In this document: piece by piece, positions 18,091 to 27,159 of the stretch | How the letters are laid out: each line of letters starts with the position of its first letter | How positions within the stretch are numbered: position 1 is the stretch's first letter | Source: Pseudomonas sp. UYIF39 | GTDB taxonomy: Bacteria; Pseudomonadota; Gammaproteobacteria; Pseudomonadales; Pseudomonadaceae | NCBI RefSeq assembly: GCF_029963765.1 | Contig: NZ_JALBYU010000023.1 | Coordinates: 1 to 64,000, forward strand | Direction: 5' to 3' | DNA: 64,000 nucleotides | Program-made: the position numbers and the translations under genes | Notes under the pieces: model-generated | Databases searched by the model: none | Seen by the model: only the letters and a program-made list of their open reading frames with translations | Told to the model about the DNA's origin: nothing

Positions 18091-19485
18091 GGGCGGCGAT
18101 CCGACGATAGCGTCGTCACTGACACCACCGTTATCAGCCACTAATCGAATATTTAGCCGCAACCCCACCTCAGTGTTCTCAGCCCAAAGAGCCCCGCCCT
18201 GCCGCTGCACCGCATTCCTCGCAATGCTCAACCCCAAGCCAAACCCACCATCCCCCGGCCGCGACCCGTCGAGTCGAATGAACGGACAGAAGATCCGCTC
18301 AAGATCCGCCTCAGCCACCCCGCCGCCCTCATCCTCCAGCCACACATGCCAGAAGTCGTCATCGCGCTGCCCACCCAGACGCACAACGCCGCCCTGCGGT
18401 GAATGACGAATGGCATTGCGCAGGATGTTTTCCAGCGCTTGAGCCAACGTATTGAGATGGCCGCGCACCCAGCAGGACGAATCCACCGCACACTGCAACT
18501 GGCTCGCCGGCCAGCCACTTTCATAGCAGGCATTTTCCGTGAGCATTTCCCACAACGCCTGAATCTGGATCGATTCGTCGGGCAACCGAGTGCGCTCGGT
18601 GTTGAGCCAGGCCAGTTGCAGGGTGTCTTCGACCAGACGCTGCATACCATCGACCTCTCGGCCAATGCGCTCGCGCAATTGCGTCAACCCCTGCTCGCTT
18701 TCGCTGGCCACCCGCAGGCGACTCAGTGGCGTGCGCAATTCGTGGGACAGGTCGCGCAGCAGTTGTTGTTGCAGGGCCACCGTGCTTTGCAGGCGCTCGG
18801 ACATGTGATCGAAGGCCCGGCCCAGTTCACCCAGCTCATCCGGGCGATTGGTGATGCGGCTCGACAATCGCACGTTCAACTGGTCGGCACGCCAGGCATT
18901 GGCTTGTTCGCGCAGACTGTTCAAAGGCACGACCAGTAACCGATACAGACCGACGCACAACAGCAAGGTGAACAGCCCGGGAATCACTCCGTTGGTGATC
19001 ACCCGCCAGAACACCCGGTAACGGCCGGGCACGAAACGCTGGGGCAGTTCGATCACCAGACTGCCAGCGGACGGATCGTTGGGAAAAGGCACTCTCAACC
19101 ACGGCCGGCCTTTGGTATGGCGACTCGTCGGCCAGTCCAGACCGCGCAAAAAGGTCAGGCGCTGAATTTCTTTTTCCGTCAGAGGGTAACTGCTCAACGA
19201 TTGCAAATCGCCGCCAATCACACCGACCCATGGCGACTCCCGTTGGCCGACACTCTGCAACCAATCATCGACACCTTCACTCTGACGCTGATTCCACGCC
19301 TGCTCGGCCTCAGCGGCGTAGCGCATCAGCGTGCCCCGTGCCTCGTCGGACAGGAACAGGTTTTTCTGTTCCATGTAGCGCCCCCAGGACCAACTGAGCC
19401 AGATCATCAGCAGACAGAACGCCACCAACAAGCACGCCAGTTTCCAGAACAGCGAATGCCTGCCCGGCAGGTCAGTCCACTTCAT
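18040..19485 (-). CDS. Two-component sensor histidine kinase (OmpR-type partner)
   Basis: 481 residues from the ATG at 19485. Order: membrane segment (about 11-33, LFWKLACLLVAFCLLMIWLS), a periplasmic domain of about 125 residues, a second membrane segment (VITNGVIPGLFTLLLCVGLY), HAMP, HisKA with DLSHELRTPLSRLRVA, and HATPase with NILRNAIRHSP, DEGGG and GFGLGLSIARNAV. It overlaps the response regulator by 14 bp. In P. aeruginosa the pair between gacS and cysM is PirRS, next to the enterobactin receptor pirA. Here no receptor is present, so the signal is open. About 20 C-terminal residues (SPPGDKLAPTVELCRPQMV) come from REP sequence. Confidence 0.88.
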   Translation of the reverse strand: MKWTDLPGRHSLFWKLACLLVAFCLLMIWLSWSWGRYMEQKNLFLSDEARGTLMRYAAEAEQAWNQRQSEGVDDWLQSVGQRESPWVGVIGGDLQSLSSYPLTEKEIQRLTFLRGLDWPTSRHTKGRPWLRVPFPNDPSAGSLVIELPQRFVPGRYRVFWRVITNGVIPGLFTLLLCVGLYRLLVVPLNSLREQANAWRADQLNVRLSSRITNRPDELGELGRAFDHMSERLQSTVALQQQLLRDLSHELRTPLSRLRVASESEQGLTQLRERIGREVDGMQRLVEDTLQLAWLNTERTRLPDESIQIQALWEMLTENACYESGWPASQLQCAVDSSCWVRGHLNTLAQALENILRNAIRHSPQGGVVRLGGQRDDDFWHVWLEDEGGGVAEADLERIFCPFIRLDGSRPGDGGFGLGLSIARNAVQRQGGALWAENTEVGLRLNIRLVADNGGVSDDAIVGSPPGDKLAPTVELCRPQMV

Positions 19486-20194
19486 CGACAGCACTCAATA
19501 CGTAACCCTTGCCCCACACCGTGCGCACTTCGCGCTCGAGGTAACCGACGGCCTTGAGCTTGCGGCGGATCTGACTGATATGCATGTCGAGGCTGCGGTC
19601 ATGGGGCGCGTAACCGCGCTGCAGTACATGTTGATAAAGGAAGGCTTTGCTCAGGACTTCATCGCCATTGCGGTTCAGCGTTTCCAGCAACCGGTATTCG
19701 CTGCGCGTAAGGCCCGCAGCGTGTTCGCCATAAAAAACATCACAGCATTCATCGTCGAAACGCAGGTTGTCCGCTGAAGGGGCAATCGGTGCCGGCGCTG
19801 GCCGGCGGTCGAGCGCGACGCGTCGCAGGATCGCTTCGATGCGCACCCGCAACTCGACCATGCTGAAGGGTTTGGGCAGGTAATCGTCGGCGCCCAGCCG
19901 AAAACCACTGATGCGATCGGCTTCGGCGCCCAGTGCCGACATCAGCACCACCGGGGTGGAATGGCTCTGGCGCAACTGCGTCAGTACATTCAGCCCGTCA
20001 AGGCCCGGCAGCAGAATATCCATCAGCACCACATCGAAGGCTTGCTGGCGGGCGATGGTCAAGCCTTCCAGGCCGTTCTGGCACCACGTCACCTGAAAAC
20101 CGCAACGTCCCAGGTGCTCATGAACATAAGCACCGAGTACGAGGTCGTCTTCTATAGACAGGATACGAGGATGGCCAGCAGTGATGGGAGTCAT
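19472..20194 (-). CDS. OmpR-family response regulator
   Basis: 240 residues from the ATG at 20194. The receiver has ILSIEDDLVLGAYVHEHLGR, the phospho-acceptor Asp in VVLMDILLPGLDGL, and the lysine of DDYLPKPFSMVEL. The winged helix ends SLDMHISQIRRKLKA followed by REVRTVWGKGYVLS. It overlaps its kinase by 14 bp. It is divergent from gacS. By position it matches PirR of P. aeruginosa; that is inference from gene order only. Confidence 0.9.
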   Translation of the reverse strand: MTPITAGHPRILSIEDDLVLGAYVHEHLGRCGFQVTWCQNGLEGLTIARQQAFDVVLMDILLPGLDGLNVLTQLRQSHSTPVVLMSALGAEADRISGFRLGADDYLPKPFSMVELRVRIEAILRRVALDRRPAPAPIAPSADNLRFDDECCDVFYGEHAAGLTRSEYRLLETLNRNGDEVLSKAFLYQHVLQRGYAPHDRSLDMHISQIRRKLKAVGYLEREVRTVWGKGYVLSAVDEVD

Positions 20195-20408
20195 GAGTAT
20201 CTGCAAATAATTCTCAGTCGCCGATTATTCAAGATTGCCTCGCTGTGGGCAACACAAGGTTTGCCCGTGACGTAAAAGTGGCGAACCGGCCGACGAATGC
20301 CGACATCAATTTTACGAAGATTGCCCGCCTGCAAATCGCTACACTGCGCAGGTGGCGCGTGCTGGACGTACGTGCAGGTCATTAAATCGCTGGATGCAGG
20401 AGAGATGC

Positions 20409-23162
20409 GTGCTCAAGAAACTGGGAATTAAAGGCCGCGTGCTATTGCTGACCCTGTTGCCGACCAGCCTGATGGCCTTGGTTCTGGGCGGCTATTTCAC
20501 CTGGATGCAGCAATCCGACTTGCAAACCCAGCTCATGCAGCGTGGCGAGATGATCGCCGAACAACTGGCGCCCCTGGTGGCCCCGGCCATGGGCCACAAA
20601 AACACCGACCTGCTGGAACGCATTGCCACCCAATCCCTGGAACAACCGGATGTTCGCGCCGTTTCGTTCCTCGCGCCCGACCGCTCCCTGTTGGCTCATG
20701 CCGGCCCGACCATGCTCAATCAGGCGCCAATCGGCAACGGTCCGCAGATGCTGCGCCGCAGCGGCAATGACGCGACGCGTTACTTGCTGCCGGTGTTCGG
20801 CAAGCACCGCAATCTGGCCGGTGAATTGATTCCCGAGGAAGCCGACCGCCTGCTGGGCTGGGTCGAACTCGAACTGTCCCACAACGGCATGCTGCTGCGC
20901 GGTTACCGCAGCCTGTTCGCCAGCCTGCTGCTGATCGGCGCAGGCCTTGCCGGCGCAGCCCTGCTGGCGTTACGCATGGGCCGGGCCATCAATCGGCCGC
21001 TGAGCCAGATCAAGCAAGCGGTGGCGCAACTCAAGGACGGTCATCTGGAAACCCGCCTGCCACCCCTCGGCAGCCAGGAGCTGGACACACTGGCGTCCGG
21101 CATCAACCGTATGGCCGGCACCCTGCAGAACGCACAGGAGGAATTGCAACACAGCATCGACCAGGCCACCGAAGACGTGCGCCAGAACCTGGAAACCATC
21201 GAGATCCAGAACATCGAACTGGACCTGGCGCGCAAGGAAGCCCTTGAAGCGAGCCGGATCAAATCCGAGTTCCTGGCCAACATGAGCCATGAAATCCGCA
21301 CGCCACTCAACGGCATTCTCGGCTTCACGCATCTGCTGCAAAAAAGCGAACTGACCCCACGCCAGCTCGACTATCTGGGCACCATCGAAAAATCCGCCGA
21401 CAGCCTGCTGGGGATCATCAACGAGATTCTCGACTTCTCGAAAATCGAGGCCGGCAAACTGGTACTCGACCATATTCCGTTCAACTTGCGCGACCTGCTC
21501 CAGGACACGCTGACCATCCTCGCCCCGGCCGCCCACGCCAAGCAACTGGAACTGGTGAGCCTGGTTTATCGCGATACACCGCTGTCGCTGGTGGGTGACC
21601 CGCTGCGGCTCAAGCAGATTCTCACCAACCTGGTCAGCAATGCGATCAAGTTCACCCGCGAAGGCACCATTGTCGCCCGGGCCATGCTCGAAGAAGAGCA
21701 CGAAGACAGCGTGCAACTGCGCATCAGCATTCAGGACACCGGCATCGGGCTGTCGAACCAGGACGTGCGTGCCTTGTTCCAGGCCTTCAGCCAGGCCGAC
21801 AATTCGCTGTCCCGGCAACCTGGCGGCACCGGTCTGGGGCTGGTGATTTCCAAACGTCTGATCGAACAGATGGGCGGCGAAATCGGTGTCGACAGTACGC
21901 CCGGCGAAGGCTCGGAATTCTGGATCAGCCTGAGCCTGCCCAAAACCCGCGACGACGCCGAAGACCTGCCCGGTCCGCCGTTGCTCGGGCGTCGGGTGGC
22001 AGTGCTGGAAAACCACGAACTGGCCCGTCAGGCGTTGCAGCATCAACTGGAAGACTGCGGCCTCGAAGTTACTCCATTCAACACCCTGGAGAGCCTGACC
22101 AATGGCGTGACCGGCGCGCATCAGACCGATCAGGCGATCGACCTGGCGGTGCTCGGCATCACCAGCAACGACATGCCGCCAGAGCGCCTCAACCAGCACA
22201 TCTGGGACCTTGAACATCTGGGCTGCAAGGTGCTGGTGTTGTGCCCGACCACCGAACAGACGCTGTTCCACCTCTCGGTGCCCAACCCGCACAGCCAGCT
22301 CCAGGCCAAACCGGCCTGCACTCGCAAGCTGCGGCGGGCCTTGTCCGACCTGGTCAACCCGCGTCAGCACCGCAGCGAACCCGGCGAACCGGTGTCCAGC
22401 CGTGCGCCAAAAGTGCTTTGTGTCGACGACAACCCGGCCAACCTGCTGCTGGTGCAAACCCTGCTCGAAGACATGGGCGCCAAAGTCCTCGCGGTGGAAA
22501 GCGGTTACGCGGCGGTCAAGGCCGTGCAGACCGAAACCTTCGACCTGGTACTGATGGACGTTCAGATGCCCGGCATGGACGGGCGGCAAAGCACCGAAGC
22601 GATTCGCCAGTGGGAAAGTGAACGGCATTGCACACCGCTGCCGATCGTTGCCCTCACCGCTCACGCCATGGCCAACGAAAAGCGTGCGCTTCTGCAAAGC
22701 GGCATGGACGACTACCTGACCAAACCGATCAGCGAACGGCAGCTGGCCCAAGTGGTGCTGAAGTGGACCGGCCTCGCGCTGCGCAATCATGGGCCGGAGC
22801 GCTCCAGCGACAGCCACGGTGGCGGTCATGAATTGCAGGTGCTCGATCACGAAGAAGGTTTGCGCCTTGCTGCCGGCAAGGCTGATCTGGCCGCGGACAT
22901 GCTGGCGATGTTGCTGGCGTCGCTGGAAGCCGACCGCGAGGCGATTCGCTTCGCCCGGGAAACCAACGACCATACCGCCCTGATCGAACGCGTCCATCGC
23001 CTGCACGGTGCGACCCGTTATTGCGGCGTCCCGCAACTACGCGCCGCCTGCCAGCGCAGCGAAACCCTGCTCAAGCAACAGGACCCCAAAGCCCCCAGCG
23101 CACTGGAAGACCTCGACCGGGCCATCAATCGCCTGGCCGCCCATGCCCGTATAAATGCCTGA
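20409..23162 (+). CDS. gacS: Hybrid sensor kinase GacS
   Basis: 917 residues from the GTG at 20409, which has AGGAGA nine bases before it. Order: two membrane segments (about 10-32 and 165-187) around a periplasmic loop, HAMP, HisKA with His294 in MSHEIRTPLNGIL, HATPase with NLVSNAIKF and GGTGLGLVIS, a receiver with Asp717 in LMDVQMPGMDG, and an HPt with His863 in RVHRLHG. These three numbers equal the phosphorelay residues reported for Pseudomonas GacS. GacS phosphorylates GacA, which turns on small RNAs that sequester RsmA. The ldhA gene follows after 21 bp. Confidence 0.96.
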   Translation: MLKKLGIKGRVLLLTLLPTSLMALVLGGYFTWMQQSDLQTQLMQRGEMIAEQLAPLVAPAMGHKNTDLLERIATQSLEQPDVRAVSFLAPDRSLLAHAGPTMLNQAPIGNGPQMLRRSGNDATRYLLPVFGKHRNLAGELIPEEADRLLGWVELELSHNGMLLRGYRSLFASLLLIGAGLAGAALLALRMGRAINRPLSQIKQAVAQLKDGHLETRLPPLGSQELDTLASGINRMAGTLQNAQEELQHSIDQATEDVRQNLETIEIQNIELDLARKEALEASRIKSEFLANMSHEIRTPLNGILGFTHLLQKSELTPRQLDYLGTIEKSADSLLGIINEILDFSKIEAGKLVLDHIPFNLRDLLQDTLTILAPAAHAKQLELVSLVYRDTPLSLVGDPLRLKQILTNLVSNAIKFTREGTIVARAMLEEEHEDSVQLRISIQDTGIGLSNQDVRALFQAFSQADNSLSRQPGGTGLGLVISKRLIEQMGGEIGVDSTPGEGSEFWISLSLPKTRDDAEDLPGPPLLGRRVAVLENHELARQALQHQLEDCGLEVTPFNTLESLTNGVTGAHQTDQAIDLAVLGITSNDMPPERLNQHIWDLEHLGCKVLVLCPTTEQTLFHLSVPNPHSQLQAKPACTRKLRRALSDLVNPRQHRSEPGEPVSSRAPKVLCVDDNPANLLLVQTLLEDMGAKVLAVESGYAAVKAVQTETFDLVLMDVQMPGMDGRQSTEAIRQWESERHCTPLPIVALTAHAMANEKRALLQSGMDDYLTKPISERQLAQVVLKWTGLALRNHGPERSSDSHGGGHELQVLDHEEGLRLAAGKADLAADMLAMLLASLEADREAIRFARETNDHTALIERVHRLHGATRYCGVPQLRAACQRSETLLKQQDPKAPSALEDLDRAINRLAAHARINA

Positions 23163-23183
23163 TGTACATTCCAGGAGGACCGC

Positions 23184-24176
23184 ATGCGCACGATTCTTTT
23201 CAGCAGCCAGACCTACGACCGCGACAGCTTTCTCAGTGCCGTGCTACCCGCCGGCATTGAACTGCACTTTCAATCGGCGCGACTGAGCCTTGATACGGTG
23301 GCGCTGGCGGAGCATCACGAGGTGGTCTGTGCCTTCATTAATGATGACCTCAACGCGCCGGTGCTCGAACGCCTGGCTGCGGGCGGCACACGCCTGATCG
23401 CCCTGCGCTCGGCCGGTTACAACCATGTCGACCTGACGGTGGCAAAGCGTCTGGGGCTGGCGATTGTGCGCGTCCCGGCCTACTCGCCCCACGCGGTGGC
23501 GGAACATGCGGTGGCGCTGATCCTGGCGCTCAACCGACGCCTTCACCGCGCCTACAACCGCACGCGCGAAGGCGATTTCAGCCTGCACGGGCTGACCGGC
23601 TTCGACCTCGTGGGCAAGACCGTCGGCGTGGTCGGCACCGGGCAGATCGGCGCGACCTTCGCGAAAATCATGAACGGCTTTGGCTGCCAATTGCTGGCGT
23701 ACGACCCCTTCCCCAACCCGCAAGTCGAAGCCCTCGGCGCCCGTTACCTGAGCCTGCCGGAACTGCTGGCCGAGTCGCAGATCATCAGCCTGCACTGCCC
23801 GCTCAACGAACAAAGCAAACACTTGATCAATCGCGAGTCACTGGCGCACATGCAACCCGGTGCGATGCTAATCAACACCGGACGCGGTGGTCTGGTGGAC
23901 ACACCAGCGCTGATCGACGCGTTGAAGGACGGTCAGCTGGGTTATTTGGGGCTGGATGTGTATGAAGAGGAGGCGCAGCTGTTCTTCGAGGACCGTTCCG
24001 ACCTGCCGCTGCAGGACGATGTGCTGGCGCGGCTGCTGACGTTTCCGAACGTGATCATCACCGCTCACCAGGCCTTCCTGACCCGCGAGGCCTTGGGCGC
24101 GATTGCCGCGACCACCCTGCAGAATATCTCGGCCTGGGCGGCGGGCGCGCCTGTAAATTTGGTGAAGGGTGACTGA
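23184..24176 (+). CDS. ldhA: D-lactate dehydrogenase (NAD-dependent)
   Basis: 330 residues of the D-2-hydroxyacid dehydrogenase family. The NAD-binding motif is VGVVGTGQIGATFAKIM. The catalytic Arg/Glu/His set lies in LINTGRGGLVDTPALIDAL, LDVYEEEAQ and IITAHQAFLT. It reduces pyruvate to D-lactate and would help survival without oxygen. AGGAGG precedes the ATG. It follows gacS closely, an order conserved in pseudomonads, where the two may share a transcript. Confidence 0.94.
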   Translation: MRTILFSSQTYDRDSFLSAVLPAGIELHFQSARLSLDTVALAEHHEVVCAFINDDLNAPVLERLAAGGTRLIALRSAGYNHVDLTVAKRLGLAIVRVPAYSPHAVAEHAVALILALNRRLHRAYNRTREGDFSLHGLTGFDLVGKTVGVVGTGQIGATFAKIMNGFGCQLLAYDPFPNPQVEALGARYLSLPELLAESQIISLHCPLNEQSKHLINRESLAHMQPGAMLINTGRGGLVDTPALIDALKDGQLGYLGLDVYEEEAQLFFEDRSDLPLQDDVLARLLTFPNVIITAHQAFLTREALGAIAATTLQNISAWAAGAPVNLVKGD

Positions 24177-24253
24177 ACCAGATCGAAGGTCATACGCCCG
24201 CGCCATGCTGCGCCGATGTCCGTGCTAGCATGCCGCGCATATTTGGAGGACCC

Positions 24254-24688
24254 ATGGTCGAACACGATTTCCGCTATAGCCTGATGAACCCGCAACACAC
24301 CCTCACCGAATGCCGCGCCCTTGTGCCGGGGCGTTATCAAGTCACCGGCAACGGCGGCTCGATTCGTAACAACGACGTGCTGGTAGTGACCCTCAAAGGC
24401 GCCAAGGACTTGTCCATGCGCCTGACCGTCGAAACGGTTCGCCACTTGATCAATCCGCCCGGCCAATGGGTCGCGGTGGCCAGTGGTCCGGTGTTCGGTG
24501 AACTGGCGATCCACACCTGGAAAGTCAACTGCGACAGCTGCGCCAAAGAGCTGAACTTCGAGTTCGCGGTCGACGCCAAGCTGGGCAACAAGGCTGAAAA
24601 GCCTGCTGCCACCGCGCGGATTGCCGAACTGGGCTGGACCACGGTTGGCGAGAAGCACCTGTGCCCGAAATGCCAGGAGCCCGCGTGA
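24254..24688 (+). CDS. Conserved protein with two CxxC pairs, unknown function
   Basis: 144 residues from the ATG at 24254, preceded by TTTGGAGGACCC, a strong ribosome site. No membrane segment or signal. Two Cys pairs, in NCDSCAKELNF and LCPKCQEPA, could bind one zinc ion. The middle part (GSIRNNDVLVVTLKGAKDLSM) looks like beta-strands. It overlaps the next gene by one base (TGATG), so the two are translationally coupled. I do not recognise a named family. Confidence 0.78.
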   Translation: MVEHDFRYSLMNPQHTLTECRALVPGRYQVTGNGGSIRNNDVLVVTLKGAKDLSMRLTVETVRHLINPPGQWVAVASGPVFGELAIHTWKVNCDSCAKELNFEFAVDAKLGNKAEKPAATARIAELGWTTVGEKHLCPKCQEPA

Positions 24689-25092
24689 TGAAACGCCTCG
24701 CTCTGACCGCGATGGTTGGCGCCAGCCTGCTGGGCTGCGCCGCCGAGCCGGTGCAATTGCAACAGAACCGCAGCTACATTCTGGAGTGGATTGGCGAACG
24801 TCCGTTGATGGATTACAGCCACCTGACCGTCACCCTCGGTGAAGACGGTCGGGCCTACGGCAACGGCGGCTGCAACCACTGGTTCGCGCCATACACCCTG
24901 GAAGGCGACAAGCTGAGCTTCGGCAAGGTTGGCAGCACCCGCAAACTGTGTGCGCCGGCGTTGATGGAGCAGGAAAAGCGTTTCCTCCAGGCGCTGGAAA
25001 ACGTTCAGCGCTGGGACGTCTCGCCGATCGACCAGATGCGCTTCTGGCCGGCCGAAGGCAAGCCGCTGCGTTGGTGGCTTGAAGAAGGTTGA
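24688..25092 (+). CDS. META-domain (HslJ-like) lipoprotein
   Basis: 134 residues. A short signal ends in the lipobox SLLGC, so the mature protein should be lipidated. The rest fits the META/HslJ fold: YILEWIGERPLMDYSHLTVTL, GRAYGNGGCNHWFAPYTLEG, and KLCAPALMEQEKRFLQALENV. In E. coli HslJ is a heat-inducible outer membrane protein linked to novobiocin resistance; a role here is not known. Its start overlaps the upstream CxxC protein by one base. A long perfect inverted repeat follows the stop. Confidence 0.85.
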   Translation: MKRLALTAMVGASLLGCAAEPVQLQQNRSYILEWIGERPLMDYSHLTVTLGEDGRAYGNGGCNHWFAPYTLEGDKLSFGKVGSTRKLCAPALMEQEKRFLQALENVQRWDVSPIDQMRFWPAEGKPLRWWLEEG

Positions 25093-25104
25093 TCGGCGGC
25101 CCCG

Positions 25105-25199
25105 AAAAGATCGCAGCCTCGCCAAGGCTCGACAGCTCCTACATGGATTACCGAACACCCTGTAGGAGCTGTCGAGCCTTGGCGAGGCTGCGATCTTTT
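25105..25199. repeat. Perfect 39-nt inverted repeat between convergent genes (REP-like, likely terminator)
   Basis: Arm 1 (25105-25143) begins AAAAGATCGCAGCCTCGCC and ends CAGCTCCTACA. Arm 2 (25161-25199) is its exact reverse complement, across a 17-nt loop. The arms contain the GGCGAGGCTGCGATC core that recurs in P. fluorescens genomes. The T run at the right end (CTTTT) lets it end the META lipoprotein transcript, and the A run at the left does the same for the thioredoxin gene on the minus strand. Confidence 0.92.
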
Positions 25200-25203
25200 G
25201 CTT

Positions 25204-25671
25204 CTAGTTCTTGGCCTGCAACGCCTCAAGCTTCGCCATCACCCCCGCCGCCGTCTGCTCCCCCACCAGCTGCTCTCTTACCTTGCCCTTGTTATCGATG
25301 ATGTAAGTCACCGGCAACGCCTCACTGCGCGGCAACTCAAAAAGATCGGCCGGATCAGAAGCCAGCACGGTGAACTTGATGCCCAGTTTCTCACTGGCGC
25401 TTTTCAGCTCTTCACCCTGCACATTGTCGAAGTTGACCCCGAACACACCAATCTTCTTGCCCTTGAGCTGATCGGCCAAGGTGTTCAATTCCGGGATCTC
25501 GGTCCGGCACGGCCCGCACCATTCCGCCCAGTAGTTGAGCACCAGCCATTGTTTGTCCAGACGCTCGGCGGCGACTTTCTGGCCGTTCTGGTCGATGCCA
25601 TAGTCATTACCGCAGCCCCCCAGCAATAACGTACCGATGATCGCCATTGCCGCTGCCAGTCGCCTAGTCAT
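25204..25671 (-). CDS. TlpA/ResA-type thioredoxin-like lipoprotein
   Basis: 155 residues from the ATG at 25671. A signal peptide ends in the lipobox LLLGGC. The thioredoxin active site is WAEWCGPCRTEIPEL, and the cis-proline loop is SEALPVTYIID. It should be anchored in the periplasm and carry out thiol-disulfide exchange, either in reducing roles such as cytochrome c maturation or in oxidative protein folding; the partner is not clear. It stands alone, convergent with the META lipoprotein and divergent from arsC. Confidence 0.88.
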   Translation of the reverse strand: MTRRLAAAMAIIGTLLLGGCGNDYGIDQNGQKVAAERLDKQWLVLNYWAEWCGPCRTEIPELNTLADQLKGKKIGVFGVNFDNVQGEELKSASEKLGIKFTVLASDPADLFELPRSEALPVTYIIDNKGKVREQLVGEQTAAGVMAKLEALQAKN

Positions 25672-25785
25672 GTCGTATTCCTTGTTCAAAATTGAATGCG
25701 CCTGCGACCCATCGCCTCTCAAGGTTCTGGATTACGCGCTGCACAGTTAGAATAGCCGTCACCTTACGCAAGATGCGAACCGCAC

Positions 25786-26139
25786 ATGACCGATCTGACG
25801 CTTTATCACAACCCGCGCTGCTCGAAATCCCGCGGTGCGCTCGAACTGCTCGATGCCCGTGGCCTGACCCCGACGGTGGTCCGCTACCTGGACACCCCGC
25901 TCAATGCCGCGCAAATCCAGAGCCTGCTGACCAAGCTCGGCATCAGCGCCCGGCAACTACTACGCACCGGTGAGGACGAGTACAAAACCCTCAACCTGGC
26001 CGACAACAGCCTCAGCGAGGCGCAATTGATCGCCGCCATCGCCGCCAACCCGAAACTCATGGAGCGACCGATTCTCGAAGTCGGCGACAAAGCCATCATC
26101 GGCCGTCCGCCGGAGAATGTGCTGGAGCTGCTGCCGTGA
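25786..26139 (+). CDS. arsC: Glutaredoxin-type arsenate reductase
   Basis: 117 residues. The catalytic Cys is in LYHNPRCSKSRGALELL near residue 12, and the arsenate-binding arginine region is MERPILEVGDKAIIGRPPE. This fits the ArsC/Spx superfamily with the CX4-type arrangement of YfgD-like proteins, which reduce arsenate using glutathione and glutaredoxin. No arsR or arsB is nearby, so the physiological substrate could differ. It overlaps wrbA by 4 bp (GTGA). Confidence 0.9.
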   Translation: MTDLTLYHNPRCSKSRGALELLDARGLTPTVVRYLDTPLNAAQIQSLLTKLGISARQLLRTGEDEYKTLNLADNSLSEAQLIAAIAANPKLMERPILEVGDKAIIGRPPENVLELLP

Positions 26140-26732
26140 GTGCGCCATACATTCTGGTTCTGTATTACAGCCGCAGCGGCTCGACCAATGAAATGGCCCG
26201 GCAAATCGCCCGGGGTGTCGAACAGGCCGGGATGGAAGCGCGCCTGCGCACGGTGCCGCCGATTTCCACCGAGTGCGAAGCTGTGTCGCCGGACATTCCG
26301 GACGAAGGCGCGTTGTACGCCAGCCTCGACGACTTGAAGAACTGCGCGGGCCTGGCCATGGGCAGCCCTACCCGGTTCGGCAACATGGCGGCGCCACTCA
26401 AGTACTTCCTCGACGGCACCAGCAACCTGTGGCTGACCGGCGCTCTGGTGGGCAAGCCGGCTGGCGTCTTCACCTCCACCGCAAGTCTGCACGGCGGCCA
26501 GGAAACCACGCTGCTGTCGATGATGTTGCCCTTGCTGCACCACGGCATGCTGATCACCGGCCTGCCGTACAGTGAATCGGCCCTGCTGGAAACCCGTGGC
26601 GGTGGCACGCCTTACGGCGCCAGCCATCACGCCGGGGCGGATGGCAAACTCGGTTTGAATGAACATGAAGTCGCACTGTGTCGGGCCCTGGGCCTGCGCC
26701 TAGCGAAGACTGCACAGAAACTGGGGAACTGA
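26136..26732 (+). CDS. wrbA: NAD(P)H:quinone oxidoreductase (WrbA)
   Basis: 198 residues from a GTG that overlaps the arsC stop. The flavodoxin-like FMN loop is LYYSRSGSTNEMARQIARGV. Further FMN-binding parts are GSPTRFGNMAAPLKYFLD and TSTASLHGGQETTLLSM. It passes two electrons to quinones and so avoids semiquinone radicals. Cotranscribed with arsC and the DUF2069 gene, which suggests a small redox and metal stress operon. Confidence 0.93.
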   Translation: MSAPYILVLYYSRSGSTNEMARQIARGVEQAGMEARLRTVPPISTECEAVSPDIPDEGALYASLDDLKNCAGLAMGSPTRFGNMAAPLKYFLDGTSNLWLTGALVGKPAGVFTSTASLHGGQETTLLSMMLPLLHHGMLITGLPYSESALLETRGGGTPYGASHHAGADGKLGLNEHEVALCRALGLRLAKTAQKLGN

Positions 26733-26733
26733 C

Positions 26734-27159
26734 GTGGCCAAGAAGCCGAAGATTTTGCCCTCCATCGAATGGCTCGAACCCCGGGTTCGGGCGATGCGCA
26801 TCATCAGCCTGCTGTGTTACTTCGGCTTGGTGGGTTTGCTGTGCGCCTACTACCTGGTGATCGCCGACCTGCACGGCGCCCGGCCGTGGGTGATTCTGCT
26901 GATCGAACTGGTGCCGCTGCTGTTGCTGGCGCCGGGGATGATTATCGGCAGCGCGCGTGGGCATTCATGGATGTGTTTTGTGGTGAACCTGTATTTCATC
27001 AAAGGCGCATTGGCGGCGTATGACCCGAACCGGCAACTGTTTGGATTACTCGAGATGGGCGCGAGCCTGGCGGTGTTCTGCTCGGCGCTGTTGTATGTGC
27101 GGTGGCGGTTTCAGTTGAACCGCAAGCTTGCTGGCGAGGGAGAAATATCCGCTGCCTGA
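26734..27159 (+). CDS. DUF2069 membrane protein
   Basis: 141 residues from a GTG one base after the wrbA stop. Three to four membrane segments are visible: IISLLCYFGLVGLLCAYYLV, WVILLIELVPLLLLAPGMII, SWMCFVVNLYFIKGAL and GASLAVFCSALLYVRW. The pattern matches DUF2069 proteins of the inner membrane, of unknown role, which usually follow wrbA in pseudomonads. The last residues (LAGEGEISAA) are coded by REP-like sequence, so the natural C-terminus is probably variable. Confidence 0.85.
   Translation: MAKKPKILPSIEWLEPRVRAMRIISLLCYFGLVGLLCAYYLVIADLHGARPWVILLIELVPLLLLAPGMIIGSARGHSWMCFVVNLYFIKGALAAYDPNRQLFGLLEMGASLAVFCSALLYVRWRFQLNRKLAGEGEISAA

Noticed and set aside
20970..23036. A 688-codon open frame antisense to gacS
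   Set aside because: Antisense to the kinase and receiver domains of gacS, with no independent features.
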